Positions 27,287 through 37,500 of a stretch of DNA of 64,000 nt are shown here, piece by piece (within the stretch, counting starts at the first letter, position 1; every line of letters begins with the position of its first letter). The stretch spans positions 1 to 64,000 of the forward strand of contig NZ_JACHLU010000010.1 in the NCBI RefSeq assembly GCF_014204625.1. Reading direction: 5' to 3'. The translations under genes were made by a program, and so were the position numbers. The notes beneath the pieces were generated by a model. It ran no database searches. It was not told where the DNA came from and saw nothing but the letters and a program-made list of their open reading frames with translations. Source of the stretch: Gillisella vitis. Lineage in GTDB: Bacteria > Pseudomonadota > Alphaproteobacteria > Rhizobiales > Rhizobiaceae.

Positions 27287-27288
27287 GT

Positions 27289-28266
27289 ATGGACAACGCC
27301 AAGAATCCCGCCACGGGCAACATCATTGCCCTCAAGAGTGAAGTTTATCGCGGCTACATCGACCATGCACGAGATAACCGACTCGAAACACTGTTGCGCG
27401 AGTTGGTTGACAACGTCGAAGCCTGCCTTCTGGGCGGGGGATCGCGCCGCCGCGCGCTCTTCCTTATCGGCCCCTCGGGTAGCGGCAAGTCGTTCGCCTT
27501 GCGCCACCATTTCAGTCTGATTCCAGAATTCCAACCGAGGGAAAACGAGTATGGCGAAGTCGTGCGTTCGGTCCTGAGCATCGAGGCTCCCAAGCCCTGT
27601 ACGACGAAGGATTTTGCCGTTGCGATCCTTGATGCCATCGGCGTTCCGTCGAAACCGAAGATGACGGAGGGGCAGCTTTACGCGACCTTGAAGACCCAAT
27701 TTCGTGAGCGGGGAATCCTCTATCTCCACGTCGATGAGGCCCAGCATCTTCTTCGCCACAGCAGCAGACAGGCGGTGCTCGACGTGCAGGACCGCCTCAA
27801 GAGCCTGATGCAGATCGAGGACTGGCCCCTGCATACGATCTACTCGGGGACACCGCAATTGGCGGACCTGTTAACGGGCGATCCGCAGCTCGCCAATCGA
27901 GCCATGGTGATGCGCTTCATCCCGATGAGCATGCCCAACGACAGAGCCTGCATCGAGAAGGTTCTGAATGACATCGTCGAAGACAAATGCGGTCTGACGC
28001 TCCCGGACGATTTTCGCTCTGACGACTTCCTTGGCCGCCTCTGCTTCGCGAATGGTGGCTGCTACGGGAAGATCATCGAGGCAGTGCAGGCCGTTTGTTT
28101 CCTCGTCATGAATAAGGGCAAGGGCACAGTCGACCGACGGGCATTTGCCCATATCTACCAGCGCGACACAGGTTGCTTGCCAGCCGACAACATCTACACC
28201 GCCGCCCGCTGGAGCGAGATCAATCCCGACAACGCGCTCGCCGATCTGGCGAAAGCGCACAAATGA
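27289..28266 (+). CDS. tnsC: TnsC/TniB-like AAA+ ATPase
   Basis: 325 residues. Walker A GPSGSGKS at about 61-68, Walker B LYLHVDEAQ at about 145-153, and a sensor-like YSGTPQL at about 185. In Tn7-like systems this ATPase forms filaments on target DNA and links the TniQ/TnsD target selector to the transposase. ATG 27289 follows GAGGAG by eight bases and lies two bases after the tnsB stop; a TTG at 27283 would overlap tnsB. Shorter than Tn7 TnsC and closer in size to TniB-type proteins. Confidence 0.85.
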   Translation: MDNAKNPATGNIIALKSEVYRGYIDHARDNRLETLLRELVDNVEACLLGGGSRRRALFLIGPSGSGKSFALRHHFSLIPEFQPRENEYGEVVRSVLSIEAPKPCTTKDFAVAILDAIGVPSKPKMTEGQLYATLKTQFRERGILYLHVDEAQHLLRHSSRQAVLDVQDRLKSLMQIEDWPLHTIYSGTPQLADLLTGDPQLANRAMVMRFIPMSMPNDRACIEKVLNDIVEDKCGLTLPDDFRSDDFLGRLCFANGGCYGKIIEAVQAVCFLVMNKGKGTVDRRAFAHIYQRDTGCLPADNIYTAARWSEINPDNALADLAKAHK

Positions 28267-28276
28267 GGAGGCTGAG

Positions 28277-30097
28277 ATGGTTCTTCCCGTGACGCTCGTC
28301 CATCACGATCTCGAAGCGCCGATCGACTTCGTCGCCCGGCTGGCCGCTGCCAACGGGTTTTCGTCCTTGCGGGATTTCCTTGTCCACACGGAAATCAACG
28401 CCCGCGCGATCATCGCAGGCGACGTAGATGCGCTTGCCGTGGTCGCCGAGTGGTCGGGCGTACCTGCCGCGAGGCTGGCACGCTGGGCCATGGCCGGAAA
28501 CGGTCCGGGCGGCACTTGGCGCATGGGATACGCCATCCTCAGCAAGGACATGCGTCCTGGCCGAAAGATGCGCTTTTGCGCACAGTGCGTTCTTGAGGAC
28601 CGCGATAGGGAGCCAGGGCGTATGGCGGCTCGCGCCTATCGTCGGGCGTGGTGGAACGTGAATGGCATCGAAGGATGTCCGGCGCACAAATGTGCGCTGA
28701 CGGAAGTGCGTGTGGCCGCCCATGGTGACGTACATGATTTCCCGCAGTTCGTGAAAGCCAATCTCGGAATGATCGAGGAAGGCGCGGCGGCCCCAGTTTT
28801 GAGCCGTCAGCCTCGATTGGATGCGTATCTGCGAGACCGGATGTTTCTGGATCACGGAGATGGCTTCCTCGACGGGCTTGATGCTCACGTCGCCGCCGAA
28901 TTCTCCCGCTATCTCGGAGACTTCCTTGTCCTACACGATATCAGGGCTTGGATGCACGAGGAAACCAATCCGCGAGAATGGGGCTTCAACCTCGCGGCAA
29001 TGGGAGAAGATGAAATTCGGCGTGTTTTTGCTGAGATCATTGATCGGAAGCGACCGACAACACAGTATGTCGAATCCGTAGTCGGGCCGATGGCGAAATG
29101 GTTTCGGCGCAACGCTGCGAAGGAAGCCTACGGACCCGTGATCGATCTGATGCAGGACATCCTGGAGCGCAATATGCCGTTCGGGGAGGGGCAAATCATC
29201 TTCAAGCCCGTGCGCACCCGGCACCTTTATTGTGTGAACTCGGCGCATGCCGACTCCGGGATCAACAAGGATCGGATCAGAGCTTTGATGAAGGCGAATG
29301 ATCCCGATTTTCGGGATGGCCTTCCAGACAGCCGCACGTACTTCGACGCTGCGGCGTTGCGGCCGATTCTCGAAGATGCAACGGAAACGTTGACGAGCAA
29401 GGAGGCTTGGTTGTTGCTGGGCGTCGCGGAAGCAACGTTCCACCACCTTCTTAAGGATGGCTTCCTTCATCAAGTGGAGACGAGGGGAGGTGGCGAACGG
29501 GCATACACCCGCATCCGGGCGGACGCAGTGGACGATCTGATCCTTAGGATCTCCAACCGGACGACTCTGGTGGCGGATGACGAAGGTATGATGCCGCTTA
29601 GCGAAGCGGCGCGGGCAATGCATCGTGAGTATAGAAACCTCGTGGCCATGATCCTCTCTGGGAGTCTCGAAGCCTTCATGGTGCCCGGCGAGGAGCCTGT
29701 ATTTCAACGGCAACGGCTTAAGAAGGGGGCGTTGAAGATCGACACCGGTCGGACAGCGGGTGGCGATGAGACGTTGATGCGCCTCAAGGAGGTTGAGCTT
29801 GCCCTTGGCACCACAACAGGCACCATCAATGAACTCATCTCTCGCGGATATTTGCGCACGCAACATGTCCGGCGCGAAACGGGCCTCACGGTGAAGTTCG
29901 TGGAGCGACAGTCGCTGATCGAGTTCAACGACGGTCATGCTTCCCTGTCTGCCATTGCGAAATCACGCCAGGGCTATCGGACCACCATCAAATGTGAACT
30001 TGAGGCGATCGGTGTCGCGCCGATCTTCGAGCCCAAAGGATTCAATGCGCGGTTCTACCGCCGGTGCGATCTGGCTCAGGCTGGCTTCAATATCTGA
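28277..30097 (+). CDS. tniQ: TniQ/TnsD-like target-site selector
   Basis: 606 residues from ATG 28277 (GAGGAGG nine bases upstream). The N-terminal TniQ domain has the zinc-finger set C-x2-C (CAQC, about 96) and C-x2-H (CPAHKC, about 133). The long C-terminal part (about 380-600) holds repeated winged-helix modules (SKEAWLLLGVAEATFHHLL; LKEVELALGTTTGTINELI), fitting a sequence-specific DNA reader such as TnsD. The TnsD-like length predicts insertion at a fixed chromosomal site, not yet identified. Confidence 0.85.
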   Translation: MVLPVTLVHHDLEAPIDFVARLAAANGFSSLRDFLVHTEINARAIIAGDVDALAVVAEWSGVPAARLARWAMAGNGPGGTWRMGYAILSKDMRPGRKMRFCAQCVLEDRDREPGRMAARAYRRAWWNVNGIEGCPAHKCALTEVRVAAHGDVHDFPQFVKANLGMIEEGAAAPVLSRQPRLDAYLRDRMFLDHGDGFLDGLDAHVAAEFSRYLGDFLVLHDIRAWMHEETNPREWGFNLAAMGEDEIRRVFAEIIDRKRPTTQYVESVVGPMAKWFRRNAAKEAYGPVIDLMQDILERNMPFGEGQIIFKPVRTRHLYCVNSAHADSGINKDRIRALMKANDPDFRDGLPDSRTYFDAAALRPILEDATETLTSKEAWLLLGVAEATFHHLLKDGFLHQVETRGGGERAYTRIRADAVDDLILRISNRTTLVADDEGMMPLSEAARAMHREYRNLVAMILSGSLEAFMVPGEEPVFQRQRLKKGALKIDTGRTAGGDETLMRLKEVELALGTTTGTINELISRGYLRTQHVRRETGLTVKFVERQSLIEFNDGHASLSAIAKSRQGYRTTIKCELEAIGVAPIFEPKGFNARFYRRCDLAQAGFNI

Positions 30098-30122
30098 TAC
30101 CAGCCCATCATATCGACTTCAT

Positions 30123-30149
30123 AGCCCGCCTTGATGGCGGGCTTTTTCG
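30123..30149 (+). terminator. Rho-independent terminator of the tns operon
   Basis: Stem AGCCCGCC/GGCGGGCT with loop TTGAT, followed by TTTTT, 26 bp after the tniQ stop. Confidence 0.85.
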
Positions 30150-30253
30150 TGCCCGGAGCAGGGATGTGCCCAAATCAAATCCAGCGTGATGCCCAGATCT
30201 TTTTGTGAGGTTCTAAAAAAGATCAATGAAATCAGAGTCTCTTTTCCGAAAAA

Positions 30254-30420
30254 GGACAAACCAAGACCGCGTAATCAAGTGTGTTGATTTCGCCGGTCTG
30301 GTTTGTCCCTGCGCTGACTGATCTGGGTATTTCGCTGCATTTGATTTGAGCACATTCGAATTTGAGTTGAGTTTTGCCCGAATGGGTTGCCATGGTAATT
30401 TCGCTTATCTGATTTGTCCT
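30254..30420. repeat. TnsB-site-like repeats, probable transposon end
   Basis: Three direct copies of ATTTCGC-N3-TxTG(A/G)TTTG start at 30287, 30329 and 30398; a fourth copy in inverse orientation occupies 30254-30275. Between the inverse and first direct copies is TGTGTTGATT (30280-30289), a TGT-type terminus. Several 20-22-bp sites near a TGT terminus are the hallmark of Tn7-like ends. The divergent arrangement is odd: it looks like two ends placed back to back. Confidence 0.55.
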
Positions 30421-30460
30421 CGTTCTGACTGCTCAGAGTCGACGGACCTGTGTAAACAAA

Positions 30461-30486
30461 AGGGCCGGGCGTTGCTGCCCAGCCCT
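30461..30486. terminator. Probably bidirectional terminator at the island/core border
   Basis: AGGGCCGGGC and GCCCAGCCCT pair with one mismatch around GTTGCT; T-rich on the plus-strand side and AAAA (TTTT on the minus strand) on the other. Confidence 0.6.
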
Positions 30487-30513
30487 TTCTTTCTGTCGGT
30501 TTTTTCGCCCCGT

Positions 30514-30556
30514 TAAAGCCTGTCGCAGTGAATAGGATTCACTGCGACAGGCTTTA
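30514..30556. repeat. Perfect 20-bp hairpin downstream of fdhA
   Basis: Arms 30514-30533 and 30537-30556 are exact complements with a 3-nt loop. There is no U-run beside it, so it may be a repeat or an mRNA 3'-end stabiliser. A smaller hairpin (GTTTTATTG/CAATAAAAC) follows at about 30583-30604. Confidence 0.6.
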
Positions 30557-30616
30557 GCTCTTTCTTTTTCGCATGTACGTTATCGTTTTATTGAGGACAA
30601 TAAAACGCGACATGCT

Positions 30617-31801
30617 TTAGGCGGCCAGCCCACCATGGGGATCGAGGACGTATTTCGTCGCAGCGCCCTGGTCGAAGCTCTCGTAGCCTTGGACGGCTTC
30701 GTCGAGTGGGATGATCTTTGCATTGACGATGTCGGCGATCGGCAGGCGGTCATGCAGGATAGCTTGCATGAGCTGGCGATTGTATTTCAGCACCGGCGTC
30801 TGGCCCGTATGGAACGACTGTGCCTTGGCCCAGCCGAGGCCGAAGCGGAGTGAGAGATTGCCCTGCTTGGCGGCATTCTCAGCGGCACCGGGATCTTCTG
30901 TGACGTACAGACCCGGAATGCCGATAGATCCGGCGGCCCTGGTGATTTCCATCATCTGGTTGAGCACAATGGCAGGCTGTTCGCCGCCAGCGTGACCGCG
31001 TGCCTCGAAGCCAACGGCATCAATGGCGCTATCGACCTCATTGGTACCGACGACCTCGGCAATCATGTCGCCCAGCCGATCGCTCTTCGACAGGTCGATG
31101 GGCTCAAAACCCACCTTGGCGGCGTGTGCCAGGCGATCCTTGTTGAAGTCACCGATCATCACCACGGCTGCTCCGAGAATACGGGCGGATGCGGCGGCTG
31201 CGAGACCAACCGGGCCAGCGCCTGCGATATAGACTGTCGATCCAACACCCACGCCAGCACGCACCGCGCCGTGAAAGCCGGTTGGTAGAATATCAGATAA
31301 CATAGTCAGGTCGCGGATTTTCGACATGGCCTTGTCGCGGTCCGGGAACTTCAGCAGGTTGAAGTCGGCGTAAGGAATGGTGACATAGCGCGCCTGTCCA
31401 CCGATCCAGCCGCCCATGTCAACATAGCCATAAGCACCGCCGGCGCGTGCCGGGTTAACCGTCAGGCAGACGCCGGTATCCTGCGCCTTGCAGCAACGGC
31501 AGCGGCCGCAGGCAACGTTGAAGGGCACCGATACGATGTCGCCAATCTCCAGCATCTCGACATCAATGCCTTTTTCGATCACCTCGCCGGTGATTTCGTG
31601 TCCCAGTACAAGACCGGGCATGGCGGTTGTTCTGCCACGCACCATGTGTTGATCAGAGCCGCAGATATTGGTGGATATGACTTTCAGGATCACACCGTGC
31701 TCGATCCGCCGTCCGTCCGGTGCCTCCAGCTTTGGATCGTCGATGTCCCGCACTTCGACCTTGCCGGGCCGCAAGTAGACTACACCCCTGTTTTTGCTCA
31801 T
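30617..31801 (-). CDS. fdhA: Glutathione-independent formaldehyde dehydrogenase
   Basis: 394-residue zinc alcohol dehydrogenase superfamily enzyme. Catalytic-zinc ligands C47 (NICGSD) and H68-E69 (GHE); structural-zinc cysteine cluster CGRCRCC near 98-104; Rossmann motif GAGPVG at about 192. The FdhA signature (ICGSDQHMVRGRT) and the FdhA-length insertion separate it from ordinary ADHs. It oxidises formaldehyde to formate with NAD in the cytoplasm. Single gene; its 3' flank carries the hairpins and border terminator. Confidence 0.9.
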   Translation of the reverse strand: MSKNRGVVYLRPGKVEVRDIDDPKLEAPDGRRIEHGVILKVISTNICGSDQHMVRGRTTAMPGLVLGHEITGEVIEKGIDVEMLEIGDIVSVPFNVACGRCRCCKAQDTGVCLTVNPARAGGAYGYVDMGGWIGGQARYVTIPYADFNLLKFPDRDKAMSKIRDLTMLSDILPTGFHGAVRAGVGVGSTVYIAGAGPVGLAAAASARILGAAVVMIGDFNKDRLAHAAKVGFEPIDLSKSDRLGDMIAEVVGTNEVDSAIDAVGFEARGHAGGEQPAIVLNQMMEITRAAGSIGIPGLYVTEDPGAAENAAKQGNLSLRFGLGWAKAQSFHTGQTPVLKYNRQLMQAILHDRLPIADIVNAKIIPLDEAVQGYESFDQGAATKYVLDPHGGLAA

Positions 31802-31864
31802 GTTGACTCCTCCTTTGAATTTCCCTCTTTTAATACGCCGCCGGAATGCCGGTGACGGATCTCC

Positions 31865-32164
31865 TCAAATGGTCTGCCTCCCTTGCAGACCAGATAACCT
31901 AACGCCTTCGCTCGCTGATAAGGCGAGCAAATTGCAGATAAGCAAGCCAGGCCGGGCTCCATTTCCCATGGTATAGGTCGAGATTTGTAATTCCATGACG
32001 TTACGTGGCAGCGCCAGCATTCGACCGGCTTCCCAATTATCCACGCCGATGACACACGACATGGCACCTTGAATATCATCAGTAGACCATGTCCGGTGAT
32101 CAATCGGGGTCATGAAAACGACATCGACGCGGTGAGAAGACGACAGTCGGTTGATTTCACGCAT
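31865..32164 (-). CDS. Hypothetical protein, possibly a truncated regulator
   Basis: 99-codon ORF starting MREINRLSSSHRVDVVF. The first 65 codons look coding; the last 30 do not, suggesting a truncated or frameshifted gene. It lies between fdhA and imuA in the fdhA orientation. No family recognised and no clear ribosome-binding site. Confidence 0.25.
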   Translation of the reverse strand: MREINRLSSSHRVDVVFMTPIDHRTWSTDDIQGAMSCVIGVDNWEAGRMLALPRNVMELQISTYTMGNGARPGLLICNLLALSASEGVRLSGLQGRQTI

Positions 32165-32274
32165 GCGTCACATTCTACAGGTTGTTTGCCAGCGAACTGA
32201 TGTACTTGGGGAAAATGCGTGAAAACAAGAGGGCTGGAAATACCTTCAACCAACTTGACTCTCACTTCATATTA

Positions 32275-32289
32275 GAACAAAAAGTGAAC
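32275..32289 (+). promoter_or_regulatory. LexA (SOS) box upstream of imuA
   Basis: GAAC-N7-GAAC (GAACAAAAAGTGAAC), the direct-repeat operator of alphaproteobacterial LexA, 61 bp before the imuA start. imuA-imuB-dnaE2 is a known SOS operon in this group. Confidence 0.85.
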
Positions 32290-32349
32290 ATTGGAATGTC
32301 GGGACATGATGTCCATCTTTCAATGTGAGCCAAGGGAGGTCTGTTACCG

Positions 32350-33108
32350 ATGTCGCATGCGCGCGCATCCCGATTGATTGATGACCTTCGAGAGCGGATA
32401 GCGCATCTTGAACGTAGCTCTGCGCGCACCGTCGTGACGTTGCCGTTCGGTGTTGTTCCCATAGACGACCATTTGCCTAGCGGTGGGCTGGCTTACGGCG
32501 CGCTGCACGAATTTGCGGGCGGCGGAATGGGTGCGCTGGATGGTGCAGCAGTGGCTTTGTTTGCGGCAGGTATTGCCGCGCGATCAAAAGGCAAGGTCCT
32601 GTGGTGTTTGACCCGCCCCGATCTCTTTGCACCAGCACTTTCGCAGGCCGGGCTTCATCCGGATCGCGTGATTTATTGTGAGGGCGACAAGGATGAAGAT
32701 GTCTTGGCCTCAATGGAGGAGGGGCTTTCCTTCGGAGGTTTTGGGGCAGTGGTGGGGGAATTGGTGCGGCTGCCGATGACGGCTTCCCGTCGTCTCCATC
32801 TGGCCGCCGAGCGGACGGGCAGCATGGGGCTGATTGTGCGGCGATGGCGACGACAAAATGAGGCGTCTCATTATGGCAGCCCAACGGCCTCAACAACCCG
32901 ATGGCGTATCAGTGTTTTGCCGTCGGAGAAACTACCTGTCGCAGGGGTGGGAAGGGCCAGATGGTTGGCCGAATTGATCAGAGTAAAAGCGGGCGAGTGT
33001 GCTGAGTTTGAAATAGGAGCCTGTGATGCCAAGGGTCGTATCTGTTTACTTCCCGTTTCTGCCGACGGATCGGATACGTCGGTATGGAGAAGGAGCGATA
33101 CCGGCTGA
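32350..33108 (+). CDS. imuA: ImuA, SOS mutasome accessory protein
   Basis: 252 residues, RecA/SulA-like fold without an intact Walker A (FGVVPIDDHLPSGGLAYGAL at about 34-53). It is the partner that links ImuB and DnaE2 during damage-induced translesion synthesis. AAGGGAGG lies upstream of ATG 32350. It overlaps imuB by 83 bp, so the two are translationally linked. Under LexA control through the box 61 bp upstream. Confidence 0.9.
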   Translation: MSHARASRLIDDLRERIAHLERSSARTVVTLPFGVVPIDDHLPSGGLAYGALHEFAGGGMGALDGAAVALFAAGIAARSKGKVLWCLTRPDLFAPALSQAGLHPDRVIYCEGDKDEDVLASMEEGLSFGGFGAVVGELVRLPMTASRRLHLAAERTGSMGLIVRRWRRQNEASHYGSPTASTTRWRISVLPSEKLPVAGVGRARWLAELIRVKAGECAEFEIGACDAKGRICLLPVSADGSDTSVWRRSDTG

Positions 33109-34540
33109 AAAACCGCTTGTGGTGATTTCCCGGTCTGGCTCCAAGCGATGGATCTCGGCGGCTGATACGGCTGCCCGCAAGGCTGGACTGCGTGTTGGCA
33201 TGGCGGCCAGCAGAGCCAAGGCGATTATAGACGATATGGTGATGATCGATGCCGATCCCGCAGCCGATGCTGCCGCGCTTGAGCGGTTGGCGCTCTGGGC
33301 GTTGAAACAATATAGCCCGGTTGTCGCCATCGATGGTGTTGATGGCATTGTGATGGATACCGAAGGCGCAGATCATCTTCGGGGAGGCGAAGAGCTGATG
33401 ATCTCCGGTCTGGTCAATGTGTTGCGCAGCCGTGGGCTGACAGCGCGGGCCGCTGTGACGGATACGTGGGGCGCATCGTACGCAATCGCGCGGCTGTCGT
33501 CTGCTGAGACAACGATTGTGCCGGTTGGCGGAGTGCGAAAAGCCGTCATCAACCTGCCCATTCGATGTCTGCGCTTGCCATTGGACATGGTTCATGCCCT
33601 TCGCGTTCTGGGTGTCGAAACGGTTGGAGAACTGGCCGCCATGCCGCGCGCGCCGCTGACGCTTCGATTTGGCCCTGAACCGGGCAGGCGTCTCGATCAA
33701 TTGTTTGGCCTTGCTGTGGAACCCATTGAGCCACTGCGAACCCCGGAACTGATTGAAGTTTTTCGCAATTTTCAAGACCCGATTGGCACTGCGGAAACAA
33801 TTGAGAAGTATGTTCGCCGTCTCGTGGCCCAATTGACGCAGGAGTTGGAAAAGCGCGGCCTTGGGGTGCGTCGATCTGATCTGATCATCCATCGCGTTGA
33901 CAATACGCGCCAATGTTTGCGCGCGGGTCTGGCCAAGCCGGTGCGTGATCCGTCGCGCTTGTCCAAGCTGTTTTGTGATCGCATCGAGAAGATCGATCCC
34001 GGTTTTGGTATTGAGAAGCTGGTGCTTGTGGCAATCATGACCGAGCCTCTGGAAGACGTGCAGGCGGCGTCTGCATTGATCCAGGAAGAGGTTGTCGATA
34101 TTACCCCTCTTGTGGATATTTTGGGCAATCGTGGTCAGAGATTGTATCGCGTGACGCCCGTGGCATCCGATGTGCCTGAACGTTCCTTTGCCCGTATTGC
34201 GCCAACTGCTGTTGAAACTGGCGTGGATTGGGTGTCGAAATGGCCAAGGCCTGCGCGCCTTTTTCCGCACCCTGAGCCTATTCAAGTTGTTGCCCTGTTG
34301 CCGGATCAACCGCCTGCCATGTTTACCTGGCGGGGCAAACGCCGCCGCGTCAAGCGTGCTGATGGCCCTGAGCGCATCTTTGGCGAATGGTGGCAGCGCC
34401 CGCGCGAAATGCAGGCGGTGCGCGACTATTTTGTCGTGGAGGACGAGATGGGCGAGCGCTACTGGGTCTATCGGGCTGGCGATGGCATGGATGTGGAAAC
34501 CGGCTCGCACGCATGGTTTATACACGGGGTATTCGGATGA
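33026..34540 (+). CDS. imuB: ImuB, Y-family polymerase-like mutasome hub
   Basis: 504 residues from ATG 33026 ([19 protein letters not shown], the usual family start; GTG 33023 is in frame). Y-family fold with palm/fingers, but the catalytic acidic pair of active polymerases is not evident at the N-terminal strand (VYFPFL), matching the non-catalytic ImuB group. It recruits DnaE2 to the beta clamp. The stop overlaps the dnaE2 start (ATGA). Normal length. Confidence 0.9.
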   Translation: MPRVVSVYFPFLPTDRIRRYGEGAIPAEKPLVVISRSGSKRWISAADTAARKAGLRVGMAASRAKAIIDDMVMIDADPAADAAALERLALWALKQYSPVVAIDGVDGIVMDTEGADHLRGGEELMISGLVNVLRSRGLTARAAVTDTWGASYAIARLSSAETTIVPVGGVRKAVINLPIRCLRLPLDMVHALRVLGVETVGELAAMPRAPLTLRFGPEPGRRLDQLFGLAVEPIEPLRTPELIEVFRNFQDPIGTAETIEKYVRRLVAQLTQELEKRGLGVRRSDLIIHRVDNTRQCLRAGLAKPVRDPSRLSKLFCDRIEKIDPGFGIEKLVLVAIMTEPLEDVQAASALIQEEVVDITPLVDILGNRGQRLYRVTPVASDVPERSFARIAPTAVETGVDWVSKWPRPARLFPHPEPIQVVALLPDQPPAMFTWRGKRRRVKRADGPERIFGEWWQRPREMQAVRDYFVVEDEMGERYWVYRAGDGMDVETGSHAWFIHGVFG

Positions 34541-37500
34541 ATTATGCCGAGCTTCAGGTCACCACGCATTTCTCCTTCCTTCGTGGTGCATCCAGTGCCG
34601 ACGAATTGTTTGCACGTGCAGCCGCTCTTGGGGTCAATGCACTCGGCGTTGTGGACCGTAATTCGCTTGCGGGCATTGTCCGGGCCTGGGACGCGGCCAG
34701 AACAACGGGTGTGCGTCTGGTGGTGGGGTGTCGTCTGGATCTTGCGGATGGCATGTCCATGCTGGTCTATCCCACGGATCGCCTAGCCTATTCGCGCCTG
34801 ACGCGCTTGTTGTCGCTGGGCAAAAGCCGGGGCGGTAAGGGCAAGTGCATCCTCAATTTCACCGATGTTGAGGCCTATAGCAAGGGGCTGATTGCTATTC
34901 TTATTCCCGATGAGGCGGATGAAGACTATGCCAGTCAGCTCCGCAAACTCTCGGAGATTTTTGGTGATCGGGCCTACGTTAGCCTCTGCCTGCGCCGCAG
35001 ACCGAATGATCGGCTCAGGCTGCACAATCTATCGAATATGGCCTTGCGCTATAAAGTGAAGACGGTTGTGGCCAATGATGTGCTTTTCCACGATCCAAGC
35101 CGTCGGCAGCTTCAGGATGTCGTCACCTGCATTCGCAACAGAACGACAATTGATGCTGTTGGCTTTGATCGCGAGCGGCACGCCGACCGTTTTCTTAAAG
35201 CGCCCGAAGAAATGCATCGCCTTTTCGCGGACTATCCGGAAGCTCTGGCGCGGACGCAGGAGATTGTCGCCCGCTGCCACTTCGATATGAGTGAGCTTCA
35301 ATATCAATATCCCGAAGAAGCCATTGTGCCGGGGCTGGATGCGCAGCAATCGCTCACCAAATTTACGTGGGAAGGGGCGGCAAATCGTTATCCTGACGGT
35401 ATCCCTGAGAAGGTTCGCAAGGCCATTTTGCATGAACTTGAACTGATCCGGGTGATGAAATACGCGCCGTATTTTCTCACGGTCTACTCTATCGTACGGT
35501 TTGCGCGATCAAAGGATATTCTCTGTCAGGGGCGCGGATCGGCGGCAAACAGTGCCGTGTGCTATTGTCTGGGCATCACCTCGATCAATCCCGAGACATC
35601 CGACCTGTTGTTTGAGCGCTTTGTGTCGATGGAGCGCGATGAACCGCCTGATATCGACGTGGATTTCGAACATAATAAGCGCGAAGAGGTGATTCAGTGG
35701 ATTTACGAACAGTATGGCCGCAGCCGCGCAGCCCTGTGTTGCACGGTCAACCGCTATCGGGCGAAGGGCGCGTTGCGTGACGTTGGCAAGGTTTTGGGGC
35801 TGCCGGAGGATCTGATCAGTCAGCTTTCTTCTGGCGTATGGGGATGGTCCAGAGAGGGCGTGGGAGAAAAGCAGCTCAAAGAAAACAACATGAACACCTC
35901 GGATTATCGGTTGCGGCTTGCGCTGGATTTGGCAGGCCAGCTCATCGGTGCGCCGCGCCACCTTGGCCAGCATCCGGGCGGGTTTGTGCTGACACAAGAT
36001 CGGCTGGATGATCTCGTGCCGATAGAACCGGCTTCTATGGACGATCGGCAGGTGGTTGAGTGGGACAAGGACGACATCGAGGTGCTGAAGTTCATGAAAG
36101 TCGATGTTCTGGGATTGGGGATGTTGTCTTGCATGGCGCGGTCGTTTGAGCTTCTGGAAGAGCATAAGGCCATGCCCATGGGGCTTGCGGATATTCCGCA
36201 GGAAGACGGTCAAACCTACGCGATGATCAGCAAAGCCGATACCTTGGGAACCTTTCAGATCGAAAGCCGTGCCCAGATGGCAATGTTGCCGCGTCTGAAA
36301 CCGCAGACCTTTTATGATCTGGTGATACAGGTTGCCATTGTCAGGCCAGGGCCAATCCAAGGCGATATGGTGCATCCGTACCTACGTCGTCGGGAGGGCA
36401 AGGAGAAAGTGGAATATCCAACACCGGAGCTGGAAGCCGTACTGAGCAAAACCCTTGGCGTTCCGCTTTTTCAGGAAAGCGCGATGAAGGTGGCCATGAC
36501 CTGCGCGGGCTTTACGGCTGGCGAAGCGGACCAGTTGCGGCGCGCGATGGCGACATTCAAATCCAGAGGCGGGGTCAGCAGGTTTCGGGATAAGCTGGTG
36601 GCGGGCATGGTTGCCAACGGCTATACGCAGGATTTTGCGGAAAAAACCTTTGTCCAGCTCGAAGGGTTCGGCAGCTATGGTTTTCCCGAATCCCATGCGG
36701 CGTCCTTTGCTTTGGTTGCCTATGCTTCCTCGTGGATCAAGTGCCATCATCCCGATGTGTTCTGCACTGCGCTGATCAATAGCCAGCCGATGGGCTTCTA
36801 CAGTGTTGCGCAGATCGTGACTGATGCGCGTCAGCATGGGGTCGAGGTGCGGCCCGTCTGCGTCAATGCATCGAGGTGGGATTGTACCATGGAGCCAATC
36901 ATTGGCACGGATCGCTTTGCGGTGCGGCTGGGTATGCGTGTTGTGAAAGGCCTTTCACAGAAGGATGCGGCCAAAATTATCCTTGCGCGCGCCGATCAGC
37001 CGTTTGTGTCAGCCAATGACGTGTGGCGGCGATCCGGTGTGCCAACAGACGCGCTGGTGAGCCTGGCCGATGCCGATGCCTTCTTGCCATCTCTGGAGTT
37101 GGAGCGAAGGCAGGCTCTTTGGGACATCAAAGCGCTTCGTGATGAACCTCTCGAACTGTGGGCGGCGGCCACGGAGCGAGAAGCAAAAGCCCTCTCAGAA
37201 ATGCAGGAGCCGGATGTTGCCTTGAAGTCGATGATGGAGGGCAGAGAGGTGGTTGAAGACTATTTGCATACGGGGTTGACCCTGCGGGCGCATCCTGTGT
37301 CTTTTCTTCGCAGGGACCTCACAGCAAAACGGATTGTCACATGCGCAGAAGCGATGAATGAGCGCGACGGCAGGTGGCTGTGGATCGCAGGGCTGGTTCT
37401 TGTGCGTCAGCGACCGGGAAGCGCCAAAGGCGTGATGTTCCTGACCCTTGAGGATGAGACGGGGATCATCAACACGGTTGTCTGGCCGAAAATTTTCGAA

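Larger units (their letters stand above)
24333..30420 (+). mobile_element. Tn7-like transposition module (tnsA-tnsB-tnsC-tniQ plus one end-like region)
   Basis: Four complete transposition genes in the Tn7 order are followed by a terminator and an array of TnsB-site-like repeats. All catalytic motifs of the DDE transposase and AAA regulator are intact. The outer boundaries are not resolved: a clear end-like region lies to the right, none to the left. The coordinates therefore give the recognisable module, not the transposon limits. Confidence 0.7.

Noticed and set aside
30254-30420. CRISPR array
   Set aside because: Repeats are few, unevenly spaced (42 and 69 bp) and one is inverted; TnsB-type binding sites fit better.
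32978-34525. 515-codon minus-strand ORF
   Set aside because: Shadow of imuB, which is recognisable and in operon with imuA and dnaE2.
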